Positions 24,487-33,877 of a stretch of 64,000 bases of DNA are shown one piece after another. Location of the stretch: NCBI GenBank assembly GCA_963840835.1, contig CAWJAM010000006.1, positions 62,001-126,000 on the forward strand, written 5' to 3'. How positions within the stretch are numbered: the first letter of the stretch is position 1; the number at the start of each line of letters is the position of its first letter. Both the position numbers and the translations under genes were made by a program. The notes beneath the pieces were generated by a model, which worked only from the letters and a program-made list of their open reading frames with translations, did not search any database and was not told the DNA's origin. Source of the DNA: Rubrobacter_D sp963840835 (GTDB lineage: Bacteria; Actinomycetota; Rubrobacteria; Rubrobacterales; Rubrobacteraceae).

Positions 24487-26109
24487 ATGCTAGAGGGACT
24501 TGCCCAGGACTTCCAACTCAACCTTCCCTACATCCTGCGGCGGGCGGAGCAGCTCTACGGATACCGGGAGATCGTCACGCGCCGCCCCGACAAATCTTTC
24601 CACCGCTACACCTTCGCAGACTTCGTCGCGCGCGCCAAGAAGCTCGCCGTCGCCCTGGACAGACTCGGGCTCGAGCCCGGTGACAGGGTCGGCACGCTTG
24701 GCTGGAACACCTACCAGCACCTCGAGGCATACTTCGGTGTCCCATGCTCGGGGGCCGTATTGCATACCCTCAACCCCAGGTTGCACGAGGACGACCTGAC
24801 CTACATCGCCAACCACGCCGAAGACAGGGTTATGCTCGTCGATGAGGCCCTGGTGCCCGTCTTCGAGAAGTTCAGGGAGCGTACGAACGTCGAGTACGCC
24901 GTGGTCGTGACGGAGGGCGGGGATGTTCCCGACGGTTATATCTCCTACGAGGACCTGATCGGGGACTCGGACGAGGCCGACTTCGAGTACCCGGACTTCG
25001 ACGAGAGACAGGCCGCCGCGTTGTGCTACACCTCTGGCACGACGGGACGCCCCAAGGGCGCCCTCTACTCGCACCGCTCCACGGTACTCCACTCCATGAT
25101 GGTCGCGATGGGCAACGCGTTCGCGCTCTCGGAGGCCGACTGCGTACTGCCCGTCGTCCCCATGTTCCACGTCAACGCCTGGGGACTGCCCTTCGCCTCC
25201 GTCCTCGTCGGGGCCAAGCTGATGATGCCAGGATCGCACCTCGACCCCGAGAGCGTGCTCGAGGAGCTTGAGCAGGAAGGGGTGACGCTTACGGCGGGCG
25301 TCCCCACGGTCTTCCTCGCCGTGTTGCAGGCTCTCGACGCGGAGCCCGACCGGTACGACCTGTCGAAGTTGCGCGCGATGGTCATCGGGGGATCAGCGGC
25401 GCCCAAGGGTGTCATAGAGGCCTTCAAGGAGCGGCACGGGATAGGGATCGTCCACGCCTGGGGCATGACGGAGATGAGTCCCATCGGGACCGTCGCCAAC
25501 CTGACCACCGAGATGAAGAAACTGCCCGAGGAGGAGCAACTGGAGTACGAGGCCAAGCAGGGCTACCCCGTGCCTTTGGTGGAGATACGCGCCAGGGGCG
25601 ACGAGGGCTTCGCGCCGTGGGACGGCGAGTCGCTTGGCGAACTGGAGGTTCGCGGTCCCTGGGTCGCGAGGACTTACTACGAGGCGCCGGAAGGGGACGA
25701 CAAGTTCACCGACGACGGATGGTTCAAGACGGGGGACGTCGTCACCATAGACCGCTTCGGGTTCATCAAGATCACCGACCGCAGCAAGGACCTCATAAAG
25801 AGCGGGGGGGAGTGGATCTCCTCGGTCGAACTGGAGAACGCCCTCATGGCCCACCCCTCCGTCTCGCAGGCGGCCGTGATCGCCATCCCCCACGAGAGAT
25901 GGGACGAGAGACCCCTGGCCGCCATCGTCCTCAAAGAGGGCGAGAGCGCGACGGAGGATGACCTGCGGGCCCACCTCGAAGAGGACTTCGCCAAATTCTG
26001 GCTGCCAGACGCCTACGAGTTCGTCGAGTCGATCCCGATGACCGCGACCGGCAAGTTCCAGAAGCTGAAGCTGCGCGAGCAGTTCGAGGGCTACACCTCC
26101 ACGAAATAA
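24487..26109 (+). CDS. Fatty-acid (medium/long-chain) acyl-CoA synthetase
   Basis: A 540-residue AMP-binding enzyme that activates a fatty acid with ATP and CoA. Core motifs: CYTSGTTGRPKGALYSHRST near residue 180 (P-loop), HAWGMTEMSP near 325 (A5), WFKTGDVVTIDRFGFIKITD near 415 (A7/A8) and TATGKFQKLKL near the end with the catalytic Lys. The length is normal. A good GAGGAGA site precedes the ATG. The sulfotransferase-like gene follows 4 bp downstream, so the two are probably cotranscribed. Confidence 0.92.
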   Translation: MLEGLAQDFQLNLPYILRRAEQLYGYREIVTRRPDKSFHRYTFADFVARAKKLAVALDRLGLEPGDRVGTLGWNTYQHLEAYFGVPCSGAVLHTLNPRLHEDDLTYIANHAEDRVMLVDEALVPVFEKFRERTNVEYAVVVTEGGDVPDGYISYEDLIGDSDEADFEYPDFDERQAAALCYTSGTTGRPKGALYSHRSTVLHSMMVAMGNAFALSEADCVLPVVPMFHVNAWGLPFASVLVGAKLMMPGSHLDPESVLEELEQEGVTLTAGVPTVFLAVLQALDAEPDRYDLSKLRAMVIGGSAAPKGVIEAFKERHGIGIVHAWGMTEMSPIGTVANLTTEMKKLPEEEQLEYEAKQGYPVPLVEIRARGDEGFAPWDGESLGELEVRGPWVARTYYEAPEGDDKFTDDGWFKTGDVVTIDRFGFIKITDRSKDLIKSGGEWISSVELENALMAHPSVSQAAVIAIPHERWDERPLAAIVLKEGESATEDDLRAHLEEDFAKFWLPDAYEFVESIPMTATGKFQKLKLREQFEGYTSTK

Positions 26110-26113
26110 GCAG

Positions 26114-26902
26114 GTGAGGGTCATCGGCGCCGGCTTCGGCCGGACGGGCACCATGTCGCTGAAGGTCGCGCTCGAAAAGCTCGGCTTCGATCCCTGCTAC
26201 CACATGACCGAGGTCTTCGCGCACCCCGAGCACACGGGGTTCTGGATCTCCGCCTGGCGTGGGGAGCCGGCGGACTGGGAAGGGGTCCTCGGGGAATATG
26301 AGGCGGCCGTGGACTGGCCTGCCTGCACTTTCTACAAGGAGCTAATGGAGCGCCATCCCGACGCCAGGGTAATCCTGAGCGTCCGCGATCCCGGACGCTG
26401 GTACGAGAGCGTGCGCAACACCATCTACGAGTTGAGCGTGGTCGTCCCCCGCCATCCCCTCTACCGTATCGGCTACACGCTCGTCAGCCTCCTCGTTTTC
26501 CGCGGGTCCCGGCGATTCAACCTGGCGGACGAGATCATCTGGCAGGGCACCTTCGACGGCCGCTTCGAGGAGAGGGCTTACGCCATAGAAGTCTTCGAAC
26601 GCCACAACGCAGAGGTCCGACAGCATGTTCCCGCCGACAGGCTGCTCGTCTTCGACGTAAAGGATAGCTGGGAACCCCTGTGCGAGTTCCTCGGGGTCGA
26701 AGAACCGGACGAACCGTTCCCCCACACGAACGACACGGCAGAGATGCGGCGCACGGTGCGGAGAATAAAGGCCGTCTCCATCGCCGTGCCCGTGACCCTG
26801 ACGCTCCTAGCCGTACTCGTGCTCCTGGGGCGAGCCGGGGCTGCTGTCAGCCCCCCGACTGCGCGGGGGCCGCGAAGCTCGGCGCGGGTCGCTCGACGAT
26901 AG
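26114..26902 (+). CDS. Sulfotransferase-family protein
   Basis: A 262-residue protein starting at GTG. The 5'-PSB loop is GAGFGRTGTMSLKVALEKLG at residues ~4-23 and the 3'-phosphate region is ARVILSVRDPGRWYESVRNT near 87, the arrangement of PAPS-dependent sulfotransferases of the Sulfotransfer_4 group. The C-terminus has one hydrophobic segment (IAVPVTLTLLAVLVLLG), suggesting membrane anchoring. The acceptor is unknown. It follows the acyl-CoA synthetase by 4 bp and its 3' end overlaps the convergent MFS gene by ~55 bp. Confidence 0.8.
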   Translation: MRVIGAGFGRTGTMSLKVALEKLGFDPCYHMTEVFAHPEHTGFWISAWRGEPADWEGVLGEYEAAVDWPACTFYKELMERHPDARVILSVRDPGRWYESVRNTIYELSVVVPRHPLYRIGYTLVSLLVFRGSRRFNLADEIIWQGTFDGRFEERAYAIEVFERHNAEVRQHVPADRLLVFDVKDSWEPLCEFLGVEEPDEPFPHTNDTAEMRRTVRRIKAVSIAVPVTLTLLAVLVLLGRAGAAVSPPTARGPRSSARVARR

Positions 26903-28211
26903 GCCAGTGCAGGCCGGCGGCTATGATCGCGAGCGCGATGCCGGCCCACCATATCGGCAAGAAGGAACCGGTCTGCTCGAAGGCGAGGCCGCCGAGCCAG
27001 ACCCCGAGGAACGCCCCGATCTGGTGGCTGAGGAACACTATCCCAAAAAGGGTTCCGAGGTTCCCGGTCCCGAACATTACGGCGACGAGCCCAGAGGTGA
27101 GCGGCACGGTCGAGAGCCAGAGAACCCCCATCGCGGCCGCGAAGACGAGGACCACCGTCGGGGTCGGGGGCAGGGTGATGAAGAGCGCTATGACAGCGGC
27201 CCTCGAGAGGTAGATCCCGGCGAGCAGTTGCCGCTTGCTGTGGCGGGCGCCGAGGACCCCCGAGCCGTAGGAGCCAACGATGTTGAAGAGCCCGATGAGC
27301 GCCAGGGCCCAGGCGGCAACCGCCGGCCCAGCGGTGTGCATCCCCCCGTGCGAGTGCCCGGCGACGTCGGCGATGTGCGCCGGCAGGTGCGTGGTGATGA
27401 ACGCCACGTGGAAGCCGCAAACGAAGAATCCGGCGAGGAGCAGCAGGTAGCTGCCGTGCCCGAACGCCCGCCTGACCGCGTCGCGGGCTGGCAACGCCGG
27501 CTCCTTCACGCCTCCCCCACCACCCTTCAGGGCCACGGCGAGCGCGGGAACGACCACCATAGAACCGGCCAGCAGGAGGAGCGTGGTCTGCCAACCGTAG
27601 TCCGTAAGGAACGCCTGCCCAAGCGGCGCGAAAATGAACTGGCCGAGCGAACCCGCGGCGGTCGCGAGACCCATGGCCTGCGAACTCTTGTCCTCGGGAA
27701 CGAGCCGCCCGAGCGCGGCGATGACGATGGTGAACGAGGCGCCCGAGAGCCCGAGGCCGACGAGCACTCCGGCCGTGAGGTTGAAGGCCAGCGGCGTCGG
27801 GCTTACCGCCATAAGCGCGACGCCCGCGGCGTAGACCACGCCACCAGCGGCGAGTATGCGGGCCGACCCGTAGCGGTCGGCCACGGCCCCGGCGAAGGGT
27901 TGCCCGATGCCCCAGACGAGGTTCTGTATCGCTATGGCAAGGGCGAACACCTCCGGCGACCAGTCGCGCCCCTCGCTTATCGGGGCGGCGAACAGGCCGA
28001 AGCTGGTCCTGAGACCATAGGTGATGAGGGCGATCAAACACCCGCACCCTACGACGAACGCCGTCGACCTCCACCATCCCGACCCCCCACCTACCAAACA
28101 CCCACCCCCTATCCAAACTAACCTAGTACCAGCCACTATACCCGAGCACCCGAAACCCTGACCACCCGACAAGCGAGGCCCGAAGTGCCAACCGAACCGA
28201 AACGCTGACAA
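26847..28211 (-). CDS. MFS transporter
   Basis: Up to 454 residues with about twelve hydrophobic helices, major facilitator type. The loop after helix 2 carries GAVADRYGSARILAAGG (the MFS motif A region). It resembles oxalate/formate or monocarboxylate-type MFS proteins (NLVWGIGQPFAGAVADRYGS; SHQIGAFLGVWLGGLAFEQT). The TTG start at 28211 is doubtful: the first ~45 codons are Gly/Trp-rich, and a GTG or TTG near 28100-28135 is more likely. It is convergent with the sulfotransferase gene. Substrate unknown. Confidence 0.85.
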   Translation of the reverse strand: MSAFRFGWHFGPRLSGGQGFGCSGIVAGTRLVWIGGGCLVGGGSGWWRSTAFVVGCGCLIALITYGLRTSFGLFAAPISEGRDWSPEVFALAIAIQNLVWGIGQPFAGAVADRYGSARILAAGGVVYAAGVALMAVSPTPLAFNLTAGVLVGLGLSGASFTIVIAALGRLVPEDKSSQAMGLATAAGSLGQFIFAPLGQAFLTDYGWQTTLLLLAGSMVVVPALAVALKGGGGGVKEPALPARDAVRRAFGHGSYLLLLAGFFVCGFHVAFITTHLPAHIADVAGHSHGGMHTAGPAVAAWALALIGLFNIVGSYGSGVLGARHSKRQLLAGIYLSRAAVIALFITLPPTPTVVLVFAAAMGVLWLSTVPLTSGLVAVMFGTGNLGTLFGIVFLSHQIGAFLGVWLGGLAFEQTGSFLPIWWAGIALAIIAAGLHWPIVERPAPSFAAPAQSGG

Positions 28212-28264
28212 GGCGCTGCAGGCGCCGTGCTAAAAGGTAGACTCCAGGCAGACAGGGTTCGACT

Positions 28265-30031
28265 ATGGGAAGGAAGTCTGTTTTGGGCCGAACGACGGAG
28301 GTGTTGATCCAGAAGAACGTCTCAGCCACGATGCGCGACGGCACGGCCCTGATGTCCAACGTGTACCGGCCGGCGGATGGCGGTTCCTGTCCGGTCCTCC
28401 TAACCCGGTTGCCCTACGGCAAGGACCAGCCGCGCGATCCCACGTACTTCGACCCGTTGCGGGCCGCCCGTCGCGGCTACATCGTCGTGGTGCAGGACGT
28501 GCGCGGGCGTTACGCTTCCGCAGGAGAGTTCGGTACCTTTCCGCAGGAAATCGAGGACGGCCACGACGCCGTGGAGTGGGCGGCGAGGCTCCCCGGCTCC
28601 GACGGTACCGTCGGGATGTGGGGCCTCTCGTACTTCGGGAAGACCCAGTGGCACGCGGCCACCACGCGGCCCCCATCACTGAGGAGCATGGCCCCCGGGC
28701 AGACGTGGGGCAACCATCTGAACGGCGCGAGCCTCCGCGGCGGCGTCCAGGAACTCGGCCTCATCCACTCCTGGGCCCAGGGCGCCATCGCACCGCACCA
28801 GCTCTTCCGCCGGTACGCCGAACATCCGGAGAGGCTGAACGAGAGGCTCCTCGAAACTATAGGGATCGTGGATGAGATCCTGGCCGGAGGCGGCTACGAG
28901 ACGCTCCCGCTCTCCAGCCTCCCCGATCCCGAAGGCTCGAGTAGGACCCTCGGCCTGGGACGGAGCGTGGAAGATGATATCTGGGACCACATAAACATCG
29001 ACGGCAAGTACGACCTGATAGACGTCCCCACGTTCCACATCGGGGGCTGGTACGACTGCTTTATCGGTGAGACCCTGCGGCAATACGAGGCGATGAAGAC
29101 GCGCTCCCGCGAGGCGGGGATTCGTCCGCCACGACTGCTCGTGGGACCCTGGGCACACGCAAACTTCGACAGCACGATCGGGGACCTCGACTTTGGCATG
29201 AGGAGCGCCGGTGGCTTCATCGACGCGGACGGGAACCTGACCAACTATCATCTCAGCTGGTTCGACGCGACGCTCAAGGGGGACGAAAGCGCGCTCGCGG
29301 ACACACCCCCCGTGCAGGTGTTCGTCATGGGGGAGAACCGCTGGCGCGGCTACGAGGAGTGGCCGCCCCCGGGGTCGCGCGAAGAGGAATGGTACCTCAC
29401 CTCCGGCGGTTCCCTGCGCCGCGAGCCCGGGGGAGCAGGGGACGAACCGGCGCGCTACGACTACGACCCCGAAGACCCCATCCCGACGGTAGGAGGGTCC
29501 ATACTACTGGCCGGCATCCATCGCCCCGGCCCGAGGGATCAACGCGGGATCGAGGCGCGACCGGACGTACTCGTATACACGGGCCCGGCTCTGGAGAGAC
29601 CCTATACGGCGCTAGGTCCCGTCTACGCCACGCTGTTTGCGGCCTCCTCGGCCCCTGACACGGACTTCGTGGCGCGGCTCGTCGACGTGTATCCGGACGG
29701 GCGGGCGATCTGCGTCGCCGACGGTATCCTGCGCGCTAGCGCCAGGGAGAGCTACCCCGCGCCCGGTGTGGTATGCAAGGTCGCGCCTTCGCCCATCGAG
29801 CCCGGCGAGGTCTACGAGTACGTCATAGACCTGTGGGCGACAGGCATCACCTTCCTCCCAGGGCACAGGGTGAGGATGGAGGTCACGTCGAGCTCCCACC
29901 CTCGCTGGGAGCGCAACCTCAACACGGGCGAGGACGCCTTCGATTCTTCTTGCACCGAGGTGGCCCACCAGGCCATCTTTCACGACGCCGGACGTCCGAG
30001 CAGGATCACGCTGACCGTAGTAGAAGGGTAG
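28265..30031 (+). CDS. CocE/NonD family hydrolase (alpha/beta hydrolase with X-Pro peptidase-type C-terminal domain)
   Basis: A 588-residue serine hydrolase. The catalytic domain shows TLRDGT-like MRDGTALMSNVYRPAD, the oxyanion-region VQDVRGRYASAGEF, the nucleophile elbow VGMWGLSYFGKTQW with Ser near residue 121, and a later His in LVGPWAHANFDS. The C-terminal ~230 residues form the jelly-roll seen in cocaine esterase and X-Pro dipeptidyl peptidases (ending FLPGHRVRMEVTSSSHPRWE). It probably cleaves an ester or amide; no signal peptide is seen. The SDR gene begins 4 bp after its stop. Confidence 0.9.
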   Translation: MGRKSVLGRTTEVLIQKNVSATMRDGTALMSNVYRPADGGSCPVLLTRLPYGKDQPRDPTYFDPLRAARRGYIVVVQDVRGRYASAGEFGTFPQEIEDGHDAVEWAARLPGSDGTVGMWGLSYFGKTQWHAATTRPPSLRSMAPGQTWGNHLNGASLRGGVQELGLIHSWAQGAIAPHQLFRRYAEHPERLNERLLETIGIVDEILAGGGYETLPLSSLPDPEGSSRTLGLGRSVEDDIWDHINIDGKYDLIDVPTFHIGGWYDCFIGETLRQYEAMKTRSREAGIRPPRLLVGPWAHANFDSTIGDLDFGMRSAGGFIDADGNLTNYHLSWFDATLKGDESALADTPPVQVFVMGENRWRGYEEWPPPGSREEEWYLTSGGSLRREPGGAGDEPARYDYDPEDPIPTVGGSILLAGIHRPGPRDQRGIEARPDVLVYTGPALERPYTALGPVYATLFAASSAPDTDFVARLVDVYPDGRAICVADGILRASARESYPAPGVVCKVAPSPIEPGEVYEYVIDLWATGITFLPGHRVRMEVTSSSHPRWERNLNTGEDAFDSSCTEVAHQAIFHDAGRPSRITLTVVEG

Positions 30032-30035
30032 GGCT

Positions 30036-30881
30036 ATGAGCGTCTCTAAAGCGGTACTGATCACCGGCTGTTCCTCTGGCATCGGGTGGGCCACCGCCGA
30101 GCGCCTCGCGAACGTGGGCTGGAGAGTCTACGCCACGGCCCGCAAGGTCGAGGCCATCGCCCCGCTCGAAGAGAGCGGCTGCAGGCTACTCTCCCTCGAC
30201 GTGACCGACGATGACTCGATGGTCTCGGCCGTCGAGGAGGTCGAGCGCCGGGAAGGGGCCGTCGGCGCGCTCGTCAACAACGCGGGCTACAGCCAGTCGG
30301 GGGCCGTCGAGGCCGTGCCCATGGAGAAGGTCCGCCGGCAGTTCGAGACCAACGTCTTCGGGCTGGTGCGGATGTGCCAGCTCGTGCTGCCCGGGATGCG
30401 GAGGCAGGGATACGGCAGGATCGTCAACGTCTCTTCTATGGGCGGCAAACTGACCTTCCCCGGTGGCGGCTACTACCACGCCTCCAAGCACGCCGTCGAG
30501 GCCATAAGCGACGCCCTGCGCTTCGAGGTCGAGGGCTTCGGCGTCAAAGTCTCGGTCTTAGAACCGGGCCTCATCCAAACCGGCTTCGCGGACGCCGCCG
30601 TCGGGTCGATCCACAGCCCCGAAGACGGCCCCTACGCCGGCTTCGAAGCGGCGGTGGCCAAGGCGACCGCGGAGAACTACGAGAGGGGACCGCTGCTCAG
30701 GCTCGGTGGAAGTTCCGAGACTGTCGCCGAGAAGGTGGAGGAGGCGATCTCCGCCCGCAGTCCCCGCAGCCGCTACCCTGTGACGCCCTCGGCCCACCTC
30801 TTCCTATGGCTCAGGCACCTGCTGCCGGACAGGGCCTGGGATGCCGTCGTGAGAACGAGTTATCCCCAACCAGGGAGGTAG
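30036..30881 (+). CDS. Short-chain dehydrogenase/reductase
   Basis: A 281-residue classical SDR. The NAD(P)-binding TGCSSGIGWATAERLA is at residue ~9, the NNAG motif at ~85 (LVNNAGYSQSG), catalytic Ser in VNVSSMGGKLTFPGGG and YxxxK as YYHASKHAVE near 150. The C-terminus, longer than the SDR core, resembles the retinol/17-beta-hydroxysteroid type. It is in an apparent operon with the CocE hydrolase (4-bp gap) and a second SDR (3-bp gap). Substrate unknown. Confidence 0.9.
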   Translation: MSVSKAVLITGCSSGIGWATAERLANVGWRVYATARKVEAIAPLEESGCRLLSLDVTDDDSMVSAVEEVERREGAVGALVNNAGYSQSGAVEAVPMEKVRRQFETNVFGLVRMCQLVLPGMRRQGYGRIVNVSSMGGKLTFPGGGYYHASKHAVEAISDALRFEVEGFGVKVSVLEPGLIQTGFADAAVGSIHSPEDGPYAGFEAAVAKATAENYERGPLLRLGGSSETVAEKVEEAISARSPRSRYPVTPSAHLFLWLRHLLPDRAWDAVVRTSYPQPGR

Positions 30882-30884
30882 AAG

Positions 30885-31625
30885 GTGCGCATAGAAGCAA
30901 ACACGTTCCTCGTCGCCGGTGGTGGATCCGGCCTCGGCGCCGCAACGACAGAGATGCTCGCCGCCTCCGGCGCCCGCGTCGTCGTCGCCGACCTGAAGGG
31001 TGAGCCCCCTGAAGAGGGCCGCTTCGTCGAAACCGACGTAACCGACGAGGACAGCGTGCGGGAGGCCGTCGAGGCGACCCGGGAGCTGGGAGAACTGCGC
31101 GGCGCCGTGAACTGCGCCGGGGTCGCCAGCGCGGAGAAGGTACTCGGGAGAGAAGGTCCTCATTCGCTCGATTCCTTCGCGCAGGTCGTACAAGTCAACC
31201 TGGTGGGCACCTTCAACGTCATCAGGCTGGCTGCCGAAGCGATGTCTCGAAACGAACCATTAGAGAGTGGGGAGCGGGGCGTCATCGTCAACACTGCCAG
31301 CGTGGCGGCTTTCGACGGCCAGATCGGGCAGGTGGCCTACGCCGCGTCCAAGGGCGGCGTCGTGGCTCTAACCCTCCCCGTAGCCCGCGAGCTCGCCAGG
31401 AGCGGCATCCGCGTCATGACCATAGCCCCAGGCATCTTCGACACCCCGATGATGGCCGGCCTGCCCGAAGACGCCCGCGAGTCACTCGGCGATCAGGTCC
31501 CCTTCCCCTCGCGTCTCGGGAAGCCCGAGGAGTACGCGGATCTCGTCAAGCACATCGTGGAGAACGAGATGCTCAACGGCGAAGTCATAAGACTCGACGG
31601 CGCGATCCGGATGGCGCCGAAGTAA
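30885..31625 (+). CDS. Short-chain dehydrogenase, 3-hydroxyacyl-CoA (type II HSD10)-like
   Basis: A 246-residue NAD-dependent SDR from GTG. Nucleotide loop VAGGGSGLGAATTEMLAASG, then ADLKGE (acidic residue favouring NAD), NCAGVA, catalytic Ser in NTASVAAFDGQ and YAASKGGV. The pattern GIFDTPMMAGLPEDARESLG plus PFPSRLGKPEEYADL is typical of 3-hydroxy-2-methylbutyryl-CoA dehydrogenases. With the enoyl-CoA hydratase and acyl-CoA synthetase nearby it fits fatty or branched acyl-CoA oxidation. Confidence 0.88.
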   Translation: MRIEANTFLVAGGGSGLGAATTEMLAASGARVVVADLKGEPPEEGRFVETDVTDEDSVREAVEATRELGELRGAVNCAGVASAEKVLGREGPHSLDSFAQVVQVNLVGTFNVIRLAAEAMSRNEPLESGERGVIVNTASVAAFDGQIGQVAYAASKGGVVALTLPVARELARSGIRVMTIAPGIFDTPMMAGLPEDARESLGDQVPFPSRLGKPEEYADLVKHIVENEMLNGEVIRLDGAIRMAPK

Positions 31626-31670
31626 GGAGACGCCGGCCCGGGCGGCCGCCTCGGGCAGCAACGGTCGAGG

Positions 31671-32426
31671 TCAGACGCCCCCCGTGAGTACGTCGAGGGC
31701 GGTGGCGTAGGAGTTGAGCGGGCGGTTGTCGTCCATGGGTACGATCGTTACGTCGGAGCCGCGGCCGGCGACCACGGCGAAGGCCGGGTCGTTGGTGTCC
31801 ATCACCACGACCGTGGGGACGCCCGAAGCTATCGCCGCCCCCGCGAAACCGTGGTCCGCGACAACCAGGTCGACCGGCCCGGTTTGCTTCAGTACATCCC
31901 GCATTGGCTTGGGGTTGTGGGTGTGGAAGAGGCTGGCCCCGTCTCCGAGGGTAGCCACCTGGCCTGCCCAGTCCAGCGAGACCCCCTTCTGATAGCGTCC
32001 GCGCGTCTCGGCAGTAAGGACCCGGCCGCCGAGCTCTTCGGCCAATCGGGCGAGCCCGAGGTAGAAGAGGATCATGGCCCCCGGATGCCCCGTGGCGAAG
32101 ATGAGCCGCCCGCCCGAGACGGCTACGTCCCTGATGCGCCTTCCTGCCTCCGCGAGACCGGCGGCCGTGCGCACCGGGTCGATGCAGCCACGCCCCGGGT
32201 TTTCCTCCCTGTCCGGCGGGTTGCCGATCTGGTCCGCAACGGCCTCATAGGCCTCCTCGAAGCCCACGGCCGTCAGAAGGCTCTCCATGCCGAACGTGTT
32301 CGCCTCGTCATGCTCGAGAAGCAGCCCTATCTTGTAGAGATTGTTCTCGGCGCCGTGGGAGGTGCGCGTCCCGGCTACCCCGGCTTCGAGGAGCCGTTCG
32401 GCGTGCTGTCCTAGCAGTGGGTTCAC
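31671..32426 (-). CDS. Conserved protein, phosphatase-like (actinobacterial family)
   Basis: A 251-residue soluble alpha/beta protein. Gly-rich loop segments are spaced through it (RLIFATGHPGAMILFYLGLA, VDLVVADHGFAGAAIASG, VPTVVVMDTNDPAFAVVAG). I recall close relatives annotated as phosphatase in actinobacteria, but see no diagnostic catalytic motif, so the function is open. It is convergent with the SDR pair and single. Confidence 0.6.
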   Translation of the reverse strand: MNPLLGQHAERLLEAGVAGTRTSHGAENNLYKIGLLLEHDEANTFGMESLLTAVGFEEAYEAVADQIGNPPDREENPGRGCIDPVRTAAGLAEAGRRIRDVAVSGGRLIFATGHPGAMILFYLGLARLAEELGGRVLTAETRGRYQKGVSLDWAGQVATLGDGASLFHTHNPKPMRDVLKQTGPVDLVVADHGFAGAAIASGVPTVVVMDTNDPAFAVVAGRGSDVTIVPMDDNRPLNSYATALDVLTGGV

Positions 32427-33005
32427 GGAGGCTGAGTTTAGCAGAGCCCACCCCGAGAGAGGACCGACTACGGTGCCGTAACCCTCCCGGTAGCGCAGGT
32501 TGGGACACCCTTCCCTCCGAGGGTTTTGTCTCGCGGCACCATAACGTCGTTCGCGTACGGTTAGCGTGCCGAACCCGAACCGCCGATGTGTCTCGAAGAT
32601 ACTGGTCTTTGGGACGTTTCGAGCCCGATCTGTGGTCGGTATCGGCTCGGCGCCGACTTTTTCAGCGGGCTGGAGGCTTCTGCGTGAACTTTGGCTATTG
32701 CAAGACGGACTTCACGGAGGGTCTCTCCCCCAAGCATACACTACCTGTCGTATCTCCAACCCACATGGGCGGGCAAAAGATACGTCATTTGGGGGATGCG
32801 CTCTCCCAGAACGACGTATTAAGCTACTCTTGTCGCATTGTAACGGGCCGGGGGTTCACTGCTTGTCCTCCGCCCACCTGAGAAGGAGTGAGTGACAAGA
32901 TTCTAGGGAAACGAGCCGAGAGAACAGCGACATGTGGAAACCAAGCGGGGATAGGAACTCGATAGCACAGGCCCCGCTCGTCTCACCGAGGAGGACAGCC
33001 TAACG
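32427..33005. other. Long intergenic region with nested inverted repeats
   Basis: No recognisable gene. TCCCCCAA at 32726-32733 pairs with TTGGGGGA at 32789-32796, and within it CGTATCT (near 32749) pairs with AGATACG (near 32779), so the transcript could fold into a branched hairpin upstream of the secreted-protein gene. No known riboswitch class is recognised. Confidence 0.4.
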
Positions 33006-33440
33006 ATGCGCAAGAGAAGATGGATCGCCATGGCCATGCTGGGGGCGCTGACCTTGGTCGCGCTGGCCTTACCCGCCAGTGCCCACGATGACGATGACGA
33101 TGACCACGACCGGCGCGGCGGGCAAGATCGGCCTAGCTTGGGCTCCGGTGGCAAACTCACCGTGTCATTGTTGGAGCGCGGAGATTCGCAGTCGCTCGCC
33201 GATATTTACGCGAGCGAAGACACGGGCCGGAAGGTCGAGCGGGCCATGCGTAGGGGACTGATCGTCCATTGTTACCCGGGCGGGTACGACACGGTCAGCT
33301 TCACCTGCGAGGGAGCTAGGACGCCGCCTGAGCCCACGACTCCGCCCACGACTCCGACTCCGCCCACGACTCCGCCCACGACTCCGCCCACGACCCCGCC
33401 CACGACTCCGCCCACGACTCCGCCCACGACTACACCGTAG
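33006..33440 (+). CDS. Secreted protein with Asp/His-rich N-terminus and Pro-Thr repeat tail
   Basis: A 144-residue protein. Signal peptide residues 1-26 (MRKRRWIAMAMLGALTLVAL, cleavage after ASA). The mature start is HDDDDDDHDRR, a possible divalent-metal-binding patch. A compact central domain follows (SLLERGDSQSLADIYASEDT, GLIVHCYPGGYDTVSFTCEG) with two Cys that could pair. The last ~40 residues are PPTT repeats, a wall- or surface-spanning stalk. Role unknown. A frame just downstream (33472-33535, EQGFTDEQLRSTIEENVYEK) looks like another copy's end. Confidence 0.75.
   Translation: MRKRRWIAMAMLGALTLVALALPASAHDDDDDDHDRRGGQDRPSLGSGGKLTVSLLERGDSQSLADIYASEDTGRKVERAMRRGLIVHCYPGGYDTVSFTCEGARTPPEPTTPPTTPTPPTTPPTTPPTTPPTTPPTTPPTTTP
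33340..33436 (+). repeat. 12-bp coding tandem repeat (Pro-Pro-Thr-Thr)
   Basis: Six or more units of CCGCCCACGACT with one or two base variants encode the PPTT tail of the secreted protein. The copy number is likely to vary by slippage without changing frame, because 12 is a multiple of three. Confidence 0.85.
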
Positions 33441-33549
33441 CGAGCTCATAGGCCTATGGACATGTTTGCGCCGAGCAAGGGTTCACCGACGAGCAGCTTC
33501 GCTCGACCATAGAGGAGAACGTTTACGAGAAGTAGCGAACCAGCACTCG

Positions 33550-33574
33550 GGGCTGGGGTGCCATACCCCAGCCC
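33550..33574 (+). terminator. 10-bp hairpin after the secreted-protein gene
   Basis: GGGCTGGGGT (33550-33559) pairs perfectly with ACCCCAGCCC (33565-33574) over a 5-nt loop; a pyrimidine-rich stretch follows. It is a likely intrinsic terminator. Confidence 0.7.
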
Positions 33575-33665
33575 TCCTCCTTGCCCTTATTCACCCGAGT
33601 GATACCAAGTCCGGGTGAATGGCAACGCCACTGCGCGTGAGCGGATGTCTTCTGCTACCCGTAGA

Positions 33666-33683
33666 TTCCCGCTTGCGCGGGAA
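33666..33683. repeat. REP-like small hairpin
   Basis: TTCCCGC and GCGGGAA flank a TTGC loop, followed by CGACGG. This layout resembles short REP-type elements found in many genomes. Only one copy is seen in this window. Confidence 0.4.
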
Positions 33684-33877
33684 CGACGGATGAGAGAGTA
33701 GGACTCGGTGTGCATCCGCGAGCACGAAGCGCGAGCGTTCAGACGGACTCAGCATCATACCAGAACGAACACAGCCGCCCCGCCGACGAGTCAGGCCTTA
33801 TCGTGTTTGGCGGGGGAGGCAGCAGAGGCTCGTTCTATTCCTGTTCTCGGGTGGTGGTAAGGCGTCGTGCCCGAACT

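Larger units (their letters stand above)
33441..33877. other. Intergenic region with gene-end remnant, terminator and small hairpin
   Basis: Contains a short in-frame remnant at 33472-33535 that ends in TAG, the terminator at 33550-33574 and the hairpin at 33666-33683. Nothing else gene-like is seen up to the thioesterase end. Confidence 0.5.

Noticed and set aside
26907..28121. 404-residue plus-strand frame opposite the MFS gene
   Set aside because: Highly charged antisense of a 12-helix transporter; no motifs.
32726..32796. Riboswitch before the secreted-protein gene
   Set aside because: Nested stems exist but do not match any riboswitch consensus I know; kept only as inverted repeats.
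33340..33436. Possible CRISPR-like repeats
   Set aside because: They are back-to-back 12-bp coding repeats without spacers.
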